A stretch of DNA of 64,000 nucleotides from Ferdinandcohnia sp047238305 (GTDB lineage Bacteria; Bacillota; Bacilli; Bacillales; Bacillaceae_L): positions 310,001 to 374,000 of the forward strand of contig NZ_JBDFMO010000001.1 of the NCBI RefSeq assembly GCF_047238305.1, read 5' to 3'. The notes beneath the pieces were generated by a model. It was given only the letters and a program-made list of their open reading frames with translations. It was not told the DNA's origin and ran no database searches. This document shows positions 33,562-42,294 of the stretch, piece after piece (position 1 is the stretch's first letter; every line of letters starts with the position of its first letter). Made by a program: the position numbers and the translations under genes.

Positions 33562-35790
33562 CTACATCTGTTTTAACAAATATTCACACCATTTACTCGA
33601 ACTAAGCCGAGCTGCCACATAAGGGGGCTGTATCCCTTTTACACCTTCGAACAGAAGACCCAGCCACAATACTTTATCGTCGATAATCACAAATGGAAAT
33701 GAAAAGTTTTTTTCTAACCAGAAATCACACTTGCCCCACTTTTGATTGGAAATAACAGTTAACTTTATTCGTTTTTCTCTGTTTTCCAATTGCTGATTCC
33801 ATTCCTCTGATAGCTTAATTCCCTCCGGCAGGCAGATTGTAATCGATGAATTTGCCGATCTCAAATCTTGAAAAATAACTTCTACCTTTCGTGCATGAAT
33901 CCACCTTAACTTTGGGTGTTGGTTTCGAACCCAAGAACCAATCTCATTCATTGTGACCGTTTGATTGTTCCGCGCCTGATGGTCAACAAGTTGTCTTAAC
34001 GTTTTCCCTTTAAAAACATGCCCTTCGATAAAATTTCTGTCACTGACCTGAATGAATTTTCCTTTCGTTCTTGTAATGGCAACATTAATCAAACGCTTGC
34101 TGTCCTTGCCCGTGACTAACATACCTGGCTGATCTTGTGGGGCACTGTCAACCGTATCAAATATCATCACATCACGTTCACTCCCCTGGAATCGGTGTAC
34201 AGTGGCTGCGATAATATCCGCTCCGCTACGTTCCTTCACATAGACCTCTTCAAGAAGCAGTTCCATCAGATTAGCTTGAGCACGGTATGGTGTCACATAC
34301 CCGATTGATGTAGCGCCGCTTATATAGGCTTCATGGATACATTGAAAAGAAAGTAATAGTTGCCATAGATTGAATCTTGAATTAGTTGTTCTATCGCTCA
34401 CACCATTCATTCCAGTGAAACTTGTATCTAAAAGCACAGAAGCTTGCCCTTTAAAAGGGGGAAGGCCAGTGATATGATTTCTGCTTTTATAAACACTTTG
34501 GTGATCTTCAACTAGAGAATGATAGATATACCAATTGGTAAACGCTGAAATATCAGGGTGCATCCTGCGCTGTTCTTTTAATAAAAAAAGCTGAGGGTGA
34601 AGCTTCCCATTATGTAACCATTCCACTACACCAGCCTTATGGAAGACATCCTCTTTCAGCCATTCGGCCACGAGTGGATTCCGGCTTCCCGCAATCGGAG
34701 GCAATTGCATGAAATCACCACAAATAATAACTCGCTTTCCCATGGATGCTGCAAAAGCAGCTTGGGGAACATAGGCCATACTAGCTTCATCGAGGATAAC
34801 GATATCGTAATTCACTTCATAAATAGCACTGTCACTTGCTGCCTTTGCAAGTGTCGTACCGACAATGAAGGCATCTTTAACTAATTGAACCTCTTTCCTT
34901 CTGATTTTCTCCAGTATCTTAGAAAACTTCGTTTCTAGTTCTAGTAGATGATCCGAATCTCGTTTACTGAATGAAGTGGCCAGGTCTTGCTTTAAGTGGT
35001 ACCTTTCTTCAACCAGTCGCTCTCTATCCTTGGCAAGGAGTGGGTCCTGCTTTTCAATAAGCTGATTTGTGGTAATTTCGTGATGGGCAGATAGCGTTTC
35101 CCCTATATTTCCACCGTACCGAAGCACATCCCCTTCTCTGAATCTTTTTTTCCTTTTAATAAAATCTGTCATTTCACTCATCAATACATCGACCGCTTGA
35201 TTACTATGCGATAAAATCAATACTTTTTTCTTTTGAAAATATTTATTGGCTGCAGTTCTGGCTAAGGTGTACGTCTTTCCAGTACCTGGTGGCCCCCAGA
35301 CGAATGTGGCAGGATTGTATTTTGATCTCAAAATCAATTCATGGACACTACTCTTAATCTTCTCCTTTGGATGTTTCGTTTCCATGGAAGGATTCATTAA
35401 TCTCTTCACTCGTATCCGCTTTTGTTTGTTTTTTTTGATTTCATCCAAGCGTTCTATTAACTGTTCAAGCAATTCCCATGGGTCATGGAGAAGATAGGCA
35501 TCCGGGATGAGGTCGCCAAAATTATGTTCCAATGCAAGAATAATTCCCTTTCCTTCAGAGGAAAGCACCTTTCCACTGCTTTTCATCGCACCCCATTCTA
35601 ATTTTATAGAGGAGCCAACCGGTATCCTTAAAGGGAATGCAGTATCAAAATAGTATTTATAGGGGCTGTCGTTTGATAACAGTCTTCCATTTGTTACAGA
35701 ATAGCGGCTTCCGCCAAACCTTTTTAAATGATTAATCTCTAGCTGCAGGGCATGCTGCCATTCTTTGATATACATTTTCGTTGTTGTCAT
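33562..35790 (-). CDS. DNA2/NAM7-like superfamily 1 helicase
   Basis: About 742 residues; start set at the ATG at 35790 because AAGGGG lies six bases ahead (a TTG at 35826 is also in frame). SF1B helicase motifs: Q-like region ahead of FVWGPPGTGKTYTLAR (Walker A, about 163-178), DIVILDEASMAYVP (motif II), GDFMQLPPIAG (motif III), KEQRRMHPDISAF (motif IV), VTPYRAQ (motif V region) and TVHRFQGSERDVMIF and NVAITRTKG (motif VI). The last 120 residues form an extra domain with FWLEKNFSFPFVIIDDKVLWLG, reminiscent of phospholipase D-like C-termini of related bacterial helicases but without an intact HKD. Probably acts on DNA or RNA duplexes; no partner gene nearby. Confidence 0.82.
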   Translation of the reverse strand: MTTTKMYIKEWQHALQLEINHLKRFGGSRYSVTNGRLLSNDSPYKYYFDTAFPLRIPVGSSIKLEWGAMKSSGKVLSSEGKGIILALEHNFGDLIPDAYLLHDPWELLEQLIERLDEIKKNKQKRIRVKRLMNPSMETKHPKEKIKSSVHELILRSKYNPATFVWGPPGTGKTYTLARTAANKYFQKKKVLILSHSNQAVDVLMSEMTDFIKRKKRFREGDVLRYGGNIGETLSAHHEITTNQLIEKQDPLLAKDRERLVEERYHLKQDLATSFSKRDSDHLLELETKFSKILEKIRRKEVQLVKDAFIVGTTLAKAASDSAIYEVNYDIVILDEASMAYVPQAAFAASMGKRVIICGDFMQLPPIAGSRNPLVAEWLKEDVFHKAGVVEWLHNGKLHPQLFLLKEQRRMHPDISAFTNWYIYHSLVEDHQSVYKSRNHITGLPPFKGQASVLLDTSFTGMNGVSDRTTNSRFNLWQLLLSFQCIHEAYISGATSIGYVTPYRAQANLMELLLEEVYVKERSGADIIAATVHRFQGSERDVMIFDTVDSAPQDQPGMLVTGKDSKRLINVAITRTKGKFIQVSDRNFIEGHVFKGKTLRQLVDHQARNNQTVTMNEIGSWVRNQHPKLRWIHARKVEVIFQDLRSANSSITICLPEGIKLSEEWNQQLENREKRIKLTVISNQKWGKCDFWLEKNFSFPFVIIDDKVLWLGLLFEGVKGIQPPYVAARLSSSKWCEYLLKQM

Positions 35791-35889
35791 TTGCATCCCC
35801 TTCATTTTGTAAGGCTCTTTTTGCAAGGTTCATGTCAAGTTTTCCCATAATGAGAAGATTGGATCAATTGCAGTGTCCTTTTGGTGATT

Positions 35890-36245
35890 TAGCCTGAGCG
35901 CTTTGTCTTTGAGAGTGAGCCTCACATACCTTTCAGTGCTTTCGTTTTAGTGTTTTGTCTCTGAGGGTGCGCATCAGAGACATTTCGGTGCTTTCGCTTT
36001 AGTGTTTTGTCTTTGAGAGTGAGCCTCAGAGACATTTCGGCGTTTTTACCATAGTGTTTTGTCTTTGAGTGTGCGCATCAGAGACATTTCAGTGCTTTCG
36101 CTTTAGTGTTTTGTCTTTGGGGGTGCGCATCAGGGACATTTCGGCGTTTTTGCTTTAGTGCTTTGTCTTTGAACGAATGCCTCAAAGATGTTTCAGTACT
36201 TTCGCCATAGTGTTTTGTCTTCGAAAGAAGTAAACAAAGTTTCAA
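35890..36245. repeat. 52-bp minisatellite, seven units, each with an internal hairpin
   Basis: The anchor TTTGTCT occurs at 35902, 35954, 36006, 36058, 36110, 36162 and 36214, exactly 52 bases apart. A typical unit has GTCTCTGA and TCAGAGAC as arms, then CATTTCGGTGCTTTCGC. Unit variants differ by a few bases, often in paired positions, so the stem is kept. The last unit decays after about 30 bases and runs into a truA remnant. The period is not a multiple of three, so no protein repeat is encoded. It fills most of the gene-free stretch 35791-36320. Confidence 0.9.
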
Positions 36246-36246
36246 A

Positions 36247-36298
36247 AAACAACCTTCTCCAAATACACCCCTTGGCATCCGCCATACGACCTGTTTGA
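36247..36298 (-). pseudogene. truA 3'-end remnant
   Basis: Minus-strand sequence here, beginning CAAACAGGTCGTATGGCGGA, repeats the last 16 codons of truA (30746-30800) with one base lost (GGGGTGTAT instead of GGGGTTGTAT). It lies immediately after the nif3-like gene, the same order as at the other locus, so this is what remains of a second nif3-truA cassette. Confidence 0.75.
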
Positions 36299-36320
36299 CG
36301 TGTTTCCCTGTTATTATTAC

Positions 36321-37082
36321 TTATTTTATATTCGTTTCATAATGCTCTTCATTAAGTCTCACTACTTCAAGATCCTTTATACTCTCATTCAATTTCAATG
36401 CTAAACTTTCGATTCCAAAGAATTCTGTAAAAGTATGACTCCCAACGATAAGATTTATCCCTTTAAACTGCGCATATTGAATTGTATACAAATTACATTC
36501 ACCTGTAATGTACACATCACACTCATTTTCAACTGCTTCCTTTAGGCAAATTGTTGGCGCCCCATTCCCACAGACTAAGCCTACTCGCTTCACCTTTTTA
36601 TCATTAAACCGCCAATATTTAACTGGTTCCTCAAGTAGATTTTCAATAGCTTCCACAAATTCATTAAATTCCATTTCTTGATCATATTCTGCTACTCTAC
36701 CAAAATATAGCCCTTCCCATTCGTGGGTTCTTTTAACAATTTCTAAATTCAACTTTTTTACTAAACTATCATTTGTCCCAAAGTTACAGTCATCAAGTGG
36801 CAAGTGGTTATAATAATGACTTATACCATACTCTGTTAGTTTTTCTATGCATGCCTCTCTCAATCCAAATATTTCATCCCATGCATCGTGGTGTGTCACC
36901 ATCATATCCACTCCACGAATTCTTGCTTCCTCGACAGTTTCAAGCGTTAGGTTCACACAGTACCCTATCTTTTTTACTTTTTTATCTGTTTGGTATGTAA
37001 TCCCCGATTCACTAGAATAGACTTCCTTATTTGTTATATTAAAAAGAGCATTAATTCGTTCAACAATATATGAAACATCCAT
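36321..37082 (-). CDS. Nif3-like dinuclear metal centre protein
   Basis: 253 residues from the ATG at 37082, which follows GAGGAGG; the frame is open to 37109. Nif3/YbgI/DUF34 features: the metal ligands in VDMMVTHHDAWDE (about residues 59-71) and NLIVGSHTFTEFFGIESLA near the C-terminus, where the usual GHYxTE appears as GSHTFTE. Nif3 proteins form hexamers with two metal ions per subunit; one proposed role is as GTP cyclohydrolase I-like or metal chaperone, not settled. This is a short form lacking the PII-like insert. The 5' part is duplicated as a remnant at 31494-31706. Confidence 0.8.
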   Translation of the reverse strand: MDVSYIVERINALFNITNKEVYSSESGITYQTDKKVKKIGYCVNLTLETVEEARIRGVDMMVTHHDAWDEIFGLREACIEKLTEYGISHYYNHLPLDDCNFGTNDSLVKKLNLEIVKRTHEWEGLYFGRVAEYDQEMEFNEFVEAIENLLEEPVKYWRFNDKKVKRVGLVCGNGAPTICLKEAVENECDVYITGECNLYTIQYAQFKGINLIVGSHTFTEFFGIESLALKLNESIKDLEVVRLNEEHYETNIK

Positions 37083-37308
37083 GTACGTACCTCCTCTTTT
37101 AGTTTGCATGTTGCCTGAAGGCTTCTATTTTTGATCTAATTGCCTGATTCTCAGATAAATTTTCTCTAAGTACATACTCCTAACCCCATATTATCACACC
37201 CATATATTTCCTATACTTATATATTCTATCTGCAAACCTATATTTTTGAAAAACTATAAATCTATACGTAGAACTCTAATTTCTTTGTAAAAGTTTGACC
37301 CTAAAGAA

Positions 37309-37338
37309 ATTCCCCCAAACTTTTTTGTTTGAGGGAAT
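37309..37338 (-). terminator. Terminator after the ABC operon
   Basis: ATTCCCCCAAAC and GTTTGAGGGAAT around TTTTTT, with TTTCTTT on the minus strand, 100 bp past the permease stop. The rest of 37083-37440 is AT-rich leader of the Nif3-like gene. Confidence 0.75.
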
Positions 37339-37440
37339 ACAAATTTAAATCATTATTCAACTAAAATACGCTAAACCCAATGATACTAAGCTTAATTCTG
37401 TAAAACAAAATTTGTTTCACTTTTTTCATTAATTAGCCAG

Positions 37441-38166
37441 TTATTCTTTCCTTGATTTAGGCTTTAAGGAAGCATTTCTCATGATAGGATAGGTTAATAG
37501 TAATGCTCCAATGCCACTTAAACCTAATAAATTTATTAGTGTCATTCTTAGAGCATCTAAATCTAAACCTAAAAACCAATCCATACTATTTTTTAAATAA
37601 CCACCATAATAAAGAGTCATTGCAATAAACGCCAGCAACATAAGAACGATGATACTCTTTCGCATTCCTAACCTAAAATTAATACAGTACAATAAAAAAG
37701 GAACTCCAACCAGAAACAACCCAAACATTAGATCAATCCATAGATACGTGAAAAATTGGTATTGATTAACTAAGAATACTCCTGGGTGTAAGATATTTGC
37801 AGTTATATCCCATTGTAAGAAAACAGTTTTTAAAATAAGTTGCAATATATTTAGAAATAATATACTTAAAACAACTCCTAATATACTAATGCCAAAGAAC
37901 ACTTTGAGGAATTGTTTCCTTGTGCTTCCAAATCCAATTGCTACTGGATACAGCGACTTAAACCCACCAATTCCAAAGAATGCTATCAAGAAATAAGTTG
38001 GACCTGAAATCGCAGCAAGTACCTCATTTCCAATTCCAAATAAATAGCCAATAAGGAGCCAAATTAATGTCAAGGGAATAGTAATATAGAGAAACAATAG
38101 CTTTCCAAAGTAGAAAAATAAGGCTTCTTCTGATACCAACCGCACTGTTCCATATAACGATTTCAT
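37441..38166 (-). CDS. ABC transporter membrane protein
   Basis: 241 residues with six hydrophobic segments and a basic C-terminal tail (NASLKPKSRKE). No signal peptide. The order GntR regulator, ATPase, this membrane protein, with a 2-bp gap to the ATPase gene, is that of YtrABC-type or bacitracin-like exporter operons in Bacillus. It probably forms the channel for the ATPase at 38169-39029. FGSTRKQFLKVFFGIS is the kind of cytoplasmic coupling helix seen in such small permeases. Substrate unknown; related operons respond to cell-wall-active antibiotics. Confidence 0.75.
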   Translation of the reverse strand: MKSLYGTVRLVSEEALFFYFGKLLFLYITIPLTLIWLLIGYLFGIGNEVLAAISGPTYFLIAFFGIGGFKSLYPVAIGFGSTRKQFLKVFFGISILGVVLSILFLNILQLILKTVFLQWDITANILHPGVFLVNQYQFFTYLWIDLMFGLFLVGVPFLLYCINFRLGMRKSIIVLMLLAFIAMTLYYGGYLKNSMDWFLGLDLDALRMTLINLLGLSGIGALLLTYPIMRNASLKPKSRKE

Positions 38167-38168
38167 CC

Positions 38169-39029
38169 CTATTCCTCCTCTGTTTTATTTAGTAAATAAT
38201 CTTGCAACTTTGCTTTTTCGATCGAAAGTCCATGTGAGGATGCAATTTCTTTCCATTCTTCGTTGTATGGTACGTCAATCATCACTTTAATCATTGAGCC
38301 TAATTCGTTTATTTCTAATATTTTTTGTCCATCTACTACTTTTTCCACCTTATTTTTTTCTCCTGCTAACCATATCCCGTACTCTCTAATATCATCCATA
38401 TTTTCATGTAACAATACTTTTTTATCATGTATAACAACAAGTGATTCACATATAGGTTGTATTTCTTCAATATGATGAGTAGACAAAAGTATTAAGCGCG
38501 GATGTTCATCATGACTTTCCCGTAAAGACTGATACATTTTCTTCCGCATACTTGCATCCAATCCGTTACTTGGTTCATCGAGAATTGTAATTTCTGAATG
38601 ACTCGAAATTCCTATGATAAACTGTAGAGAGGACTTCATTCCCTTTGATAGTTTAGATATTTTTTTCTTTTCATTCAGTCGAAAGGTCTTTAACAAACGT
38701 TGTGCCAAATCCTCATTCCAATTGGTATAATAATAACTTCCAAACCTTAATGCATCTTTTACACTCCAAATGGAACTAAATGGATGATCCTCTTGCATAT
38801 AACATACATGTTGAACAGCTTCTGCACGGTTGTAGGGAGCTATTCCTTTAATTTCTACTATTCCTTTGTTCGGTCTTTCATGTCCAGCCAGAAGTTTCAT
38901 AAGTGTCGTTTTCCCAGCCCCATTTCGCCCCCAAATTGCAGAAATCCCAGGTTCCATGGCTTTGAAAGAAAGATCTACTAGTACCGATGTATCTCCGTAA
39001 CTATAGGTGACATTCTCAACTCGAATCAT
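38169..39029 (-). CDS. ABC transporter ATP-binding protein
   Basis: 286 residues: Walker A IWGRNGAGKTTLMKLL (about 33-48), Q-loop CYMQEDHPF, signature SKLSKGMKSSLQFIIG (LSKGM in place of LSGGQ), Walker B ITILDEPSNGLDASMRKK and the switch His in LLSTHHIEEIQPICES. The C-terminal 80 residues carry an extra segment typical of YtrB/YxlF-like ATPases. It overlaps the GntR gene by four bases and the permease gene follows by two, so the three are co-translated. It should drive export or antibiotic resistance through the permease. Confidence 0.88.
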   Translation of the reverse strand: MIRVENVTYSYGDTSVLVDLSFKAMEPGISAIWGRNGAGKTTLMKLLAGHERPNKGIVEIKGIAPYNRAEAVQHVCYMQEDHPFSSIWSVKDALRFGSYYYTNWNEDLAQRLLKTFRLNEKKKISKLSKGMKSSLQFIIGISSHSEITILDEPSNGLDASMRKKMYQSLRESHDEHPRLILLSTHHIEEIQPICESLVVIHDKKVLLHENMDDIREYGIWLAGEKNKVEKVVDGQKILEINELGSMIKVMIDVPYNEEWKEIASSHGLSIEKAKLQDYLLNKTEEE

Positions 39030-39394
39030 TTATTCTCCTCCTCTATTATTAATTCAATTACTTTATCAACACTTAGTCCCAACCGTTTTGCTTCTTCCAG
39101 TAGTGGCAAGATGTATTCCTTTTTATAATGTTTTTTCCTTTCATTTAACAATTTTTCTTTAGCTCCTCCCATAACAAACATTCCAATTCCACGTTTTTTG
39201 TAGATGATTTCTTCATCTACCAATGTTTGCAATCCCTTCCTGACAGTGGCCCTATTGATGTTATAAAAATTGGACAGTTCATTTTCAGATGGAACTCTTT
39301 CCCCTTCATTTATTTGCCCTTCTATAATGTTATTTCTTATTATTTCTGCAATTTGCTGAAAGATGGGTAACGACTCATCTAATATTGGCTTCAA
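39026..39394 (-). CDS. GntR-family regulator (YtrA-like)
   Basis: About 122 residues if the TTG at 39394 is used, which has AAGGAG eight bases ahead; the ATG at 39430 is in frame but its ribosome site is poor and the SD would fall inside the coding sequence. The winged helix (about 10-75) has IFQQIAEIIRNNIIEGQINEGERVPSENELS and NRATVRKGLQTL. The short C-terminus, without a large ligand domain, is the YtrA type, which represses ABC operons by binding its own promoter. Operator and promoter are visible at 39455-39491. Confidence 0.82.
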   Translation of the reverse strand: MKPILDESLPIFQQIAEIIRNNIIEGQINEGERVPSENELSNFYNINRATVRKGLQTLVDEEIIYKKRGIGMFVMGGAKEKLLNERKKHYKKEYILPLLEEAKRLGLSVDKVIELIIEEENK

Positions 39395-39454
39395 CAGGAA
39401 CACTCCTTTCCAAATATTTCTGTTGTTCATCTTAATTGTACGGTTGATTACTCA

Positions 39455-39491
39455 TGTATACAACTATACAACGATTACCATTCTTTGTAAA
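39455..39491 (-). promoter_or_regulatory. Promoter and operator of the GntR/ABC operon
   Basis: On the minus strand TTTACA (39486-39491) and TATAGT (39463-39468) are 17 bases apart. The inverted repeat TGTATA-CAAC-TATACA (39455-39470) covers the -10 box, so a bound GntR repressor would block RNA polymerase. Confidence 0.6.
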
Positions 39492-39678
39492 TAAGATTTT
39501 TATCCAAATGGAGTATTAATGATCCATTTACATGAAAGTGTCAAAGGGTAATTGAACAAAGAGATAAGGACTAAAACGGAATAGACAGAAGCGATTGATA
39601 TAAACCTATAAACAGCTTGAACATTTACGAGTACCAATTGGATTTCCCGCGTGTTTTCCATCCGTTTTTCGCATAAAA

Positions 39679-39722
39679 AATCCGAAGGTCACCGGAAAAA
39701 TACCGGAAAAAACCTTCGGATT
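39679..39722 (-). terminator. Terminator downstream of the DUF4386 gene
   Basis: AATCCGAAGGT and ACCTTCGGATT enclose a loop with a second CCGG/CCGG pair; the minus strand continues TTTTTTATG. It lies about 255 bp past the DUF4386 stop, after the rlmD-like remnant. Confidence 0.75.
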
Positions 39723-39827
39723 AAGAACACTTTTTAAACTTAGGGAACGTGATTTTTTAATTGAGGTACCAAAGCGAACACCCTAATTCGAATGACAGTG
39801 AATATCCATATAGCCAACTTCATGAAA

Positions 39828-39903
39828 GCTTAGACAATACTTGAATATCCTTCGCCACAATGTAGTCGGATTACAAGACACATACTCCAATTTCTCAGAA
39901 AAG
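39828..39903 (-). pseudogene. Fragment of an rlmD/trmA-like methyltransferase gene
   Basis: Minus-strand TATGTGTCTTGTAATCCG then GGATATTCAAGTATTGTC matches the methyltransferase gene at 54865-56256 around its YVSCNPSTLAKDIQVLSKL motif (54955-55015), with a one-base insertion that breaks the frame. Only about 75 bases are recognisable. It is the remnant of a second copy, either a partial duplication or a decayed paralogue. Confidence 0.65.
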
Positions 39904-39976
39904 AAACCCGTCCCGCAGTATATTATCACAATAGTTTACTGCGGAGCAGGCACTTGTAATTTAAACACTAATTCGC

Positions 39977-40666
39977 TTATAGTTTTTCAAGATTTTGATT
40001 ATGAAATCCCTTTACAATTAACCAAACAGCTAAACTCATCTCATAAACGCCCACAGGTAGAGCAACGAGTCCTTTTGCTGTAGAGATAGGCTCTACTACA
40101 CCAAACATGTCTAGTAAACCTGCTATGAATACCAAAATGGCTGTTATCATCCCAAATTGCGCTAACGGCTTTGGCACTAAACCTGTTCTGAAAAATAAAT
40201 AACTATACATGATTGTATTTAAACCTAACATCAAATTTGGACCTAACATAAAAGTCCAACGATGAAAAGATTGTAACATAAAACCTAAAGCATGAAGACT
40301 TTCACTATCTAAGTTGCCTGCTTCATAATGCATACTAAGATGCAGTAAACCTAATATGCTTACCAAACCTATTGCGATAAAAACCGCTTCCATAAATCGA
40401 AAACAAAGATAACCTAAAGCAATATGTTCATTCCAACGACGAAGATATGGAAACAGCATGACAGCCGTCCCAACAGCAGCTACTACAAGAAACAGATCAT
40501 TTAGTACTCCAATCAAAACCTTCGTTTCAAATCCATCTACCACAGACATATACCATTGTTCTGACAATACTGGTTGATAATAGATAACAGCTATGATTGA
40601 AGTGACCGCAGCTACTATATATAAAATACCCATTATGATTCCATTCACACGATCTCGTGTCATCAA
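39977..40666 (-). CDS. DUF4386 family membrane protein
   Basis: 229 residues with six membrane helices. DUF4386 features: RVNGIIMGILYIVAAVTSIIAVIYYQPVL at the N-terminus, YLCFRFMEAVFIAIGLVSILGLL in the middle and LPVGVYEMSLAVWLIVKGF at the end. Function of the family is unknown. It is divergent from an AraC-type regulator at 40766 that may control it; such pairs are common in Firmicutes. About 100 bp separate the two starts. Confidence 0.8.
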   Translation of the reverse strand: MMTRDRVNGIIMGILYIVAAVTSIIAVIYYQPVLSEQWYMSVVDGFETKVLIGVLNDLFLVVAAVGTAVMLFPYLRRWNEHIALGYLCFRFMEAVFIAIGLVSILGLLHLSMHYEAGNLDSESLHALGFMLQSFHRWTFMLGPNLMLGLNTIMYSYLFFRTGLVPKPLAQFGMITAILVFIAGLLDMFGVVEPISTAKGLVALPVGVYEMSLAVWLIVKGFHNQNLEKL

Positions 40667-40765
40667 ATTTACCTCCCTTGAAAAAAATAATATAGCTACT
40701 TAGTGATTATCCTATGGTATACTGATTTCAGAACATTCAAAAAGCGATTAATACGAGGGGTTATT

Positions 40766-41635
40766 ATGGACCATTATGAAGTAATTGAGGATGCTTTGAT
40801 TTATATTGAAAAGAATCTACAACAACCTTTATCATTAGACTCTGTTGCTAATGCCTCCAACACGTCCAAATACTATTTTCATAGACTTTTTTCAGCTATG
40901 ATGGGTTATTCACTTAACAATTACATACTATCCAGAAGATTGAATGCATCACTAGCATTAATACAAAACGATAGCTTATCTCTAACGGATATTGCTTATC
41001 AACTAAACTTTGGAACTCAATCATCATTTACCCGCGCTTTCAAACGGCAGTACGGTATAACTCCAAGTTCACTAAGAGTAAAAGATAAGACCATATCTCA
41101 AGTGCCAGTACCTTCAGTGGTTAAAAGACACATCAAAAACATCAATGGGGATATTGTCACTAATTTCACCCTAACGGAATTCGATACAGTCAGGGTGAGT
41201 GGCATTGTTTTTGAAGTGGACCTGGCAACTGATGATTACAAGTCGAAGATCCGCTCTTATTCAAAAATGCTACTAAATAACATTGATGAAACAATAAATG
41301 GATCATGTTATGTCATCTATTCAGACTGTCAACCAAATTCAAACCGTTTCAAGGTTCTGGTCGGGATCCCACATGATATACAAATAGATAAACCCTACTA
41401 TTTCACCGTCGATATACCACAACTTTTCTGTGCAAAGTTCAAATATTTCGGTGATCTACTTGACATAGGTGATGTTTTAAAAACTGATTTTGCAAGATTT
41501 TTAAAAATCTCCAAGCAGGAATCTGAGAATTCACATATCGAACTTATTCAAGTTTTTGATAACGTTCATAATCTTAATTCCGACTACCATATCTATACTC
41601 CTATCAAAAAACTGCCTATTGATTCAGATTTTTAA
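40766..41635 (+). CDS. AraC-family regulator with GyrI-like effector domain
   Basis: 289 residues from the ATG at 40766 with GAGGGG ahead; the frame is open from 40703. The AraC HTH pair is N-terminal (about 8-105): LSLDSVANASNTSKYYFHRLFSAMMGYS and LTDIAYQLNFGTQSSFTRAFKRQYGITPSSLR. The C-terminal 160 residues (NFTLTEFDTVRVSGIVFEVD to the end) resemble the GyrI/Rob effector-binding domain that senses small hydrophobic compounds. This is the SoxS/Rob-like layout found in multidrug-responsive regulators. Divergent from the DUF4386 gene. Confidence 0.85.
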   Translation: MDHYEVIEDALIYIEKNLQQPLSLDSVANASNTSKYYFHRLFSAMMGYSLNNYILSRRLNASLALIQNDSLSLTDIAYQLNFGTQSSFTRAFKRQYGITPSSLRVKDKTISQVPVPSVVKRHIKNINGDIVTNFTLTEFDTVRVSGIVFEVDLATDDYKSKIRSYSKMLLNNIDETINGSCYVIYSDCQPNSNRFKVLVGIPHDIQIDKPYYFTVDIPQLFCAKFKYFGDLLDIGDVLKTDFARFLKISKQESENSHIELIQVFDNVHNLNSDYHIYTPIKKLPIDSDF

Positions 41636-41802
41636 TATTGAATAAATAAAAAACCATAGATTCTTATGCCCCTTTCAAATTTATAAAGTTGTTTGATTAA
41701 TAATAAGATAACAAAATTTGTATAGTTAAACTTTCCAAATCTTGCTGTAATAAGTTAGGGGGATCACGAATATTCCTCACGAAAAATGGGTAAACATGAA
41801 AA

Positions 41803-41858
41803 GCAGGGCCAGACCCCCAGTGCGCTAACGCTTTAGTACGATAGGGGTAGGCCCTTTA
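41803..41858. repeat. REP-like hairpin, copy 3
   Basis: Arms GGGCCAGACCCCC and GATAGGGGTAGGCCC around AGTGCGCTAACGCTTTAGTAC; the right arm has mismatches. It opens the truncated ADH copy. Gene-free stretch 41636-41969 holds this hairpin and duplicated ADH downstream sequence only. Confidence 0.75.
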
Positions 41859-41859
41859 A

Positions 41860-42190
41860 TTGTTTGCTATTATGATATCTTTAGATTTGTGTGCTAAAAA
41901 TATAAAAGCCTGTGAAATTTTAGAGGATTGTTTTATCCCAACCTCTACCTATATAGAGAAAACTTACATTTATTCAAATACAGCTACTAAGCGTCCTTTT
42001 ACTTCATGATTTTTCAGTTTTTCTATACCTTTGTCGACTTCTTCAAACGGAATTGTGATAAGAGCTGGACTCATTTTTCCAGTAGCGAAGCAATCATATA
42101 CACCTTTTAAGTCTTCTACTGACCCACCATTGCTTCCTAAAAGCTTAATTTCTTTTGTAATCATTAAGTAGGTGTTGATATTTGATTCTT
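41860..42190 (-). pseudogene. Truncated copy of alcohol dehydrogenase B (last 64 codons plus downstream region)
   Basis: The reading frame 41970-42164 encodes the final 64 residues of the ADH at 44273-45226 with no amino-acid change. Similarity continues downstream to 41860 and upstream to about 42190, where it ends at REP copy 4. The copied downstream region has lost 18 bases that form the right arm of the terminator (compare 44191-44217). No start region or Rossmann domain remains. Confidence 0.85.
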
Positions 42191-42194
42191 GCTG

Positions 42195-42241
42195 AAGGGG
42201 CCTGACCCCAAGTGCGTTAATGCTTTAGCTTACTGGGGGCA
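42195..42241. repeat. REP-like hairpin, copy 4 (diverged)
   Basis: GGGGCCTGACCCCA...AGTGCGTTAATGCTTTAGCTTACTGGGGG is a degenerate copy; the right arm is cut after GGGGGC. It sits exactly where the truncated ADH copy stops. Confidence 0.7.
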
Positions 42242-42262
42242 TTCACCTCTCCCCTATAAAAC

Positions 42263-42285
42263 AAAGCAGTCTTATCGACTGCTTT
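42263..42285 (-). terminator. Terminator after the toxin-antitoxin operon
   Basis: AAAGCAGTC and GACTGCTTT around a five-base loop, T-rich on the minus strand, ten bases past the toxin stop. Confidence 0.7.
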
Positions 42286-42294
42286 TATCTAAAA

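Noticed and set aside
35890..36245. CRISPR array
   Set aside because: The repeat is contiguous at 52 bp with no unique spacers, and no cas gene is nearby.
36078..36278. 66-residue minus-strand ORF inside the minisatellite
   Set aside because: It reads through the 52-bp repeat and a truA stub; the period is not a multiple of three and no ribosome site precedes it.
39841..40083. 80-residue plus-strand ORF with VYCGAGT, resembling a methyltransferase motif
   Set aside because: The match is too short, lies opposite the DUF4386 gene end, and a CCGCAGTA/TACTGCGG hairpin explains part of the sequence.
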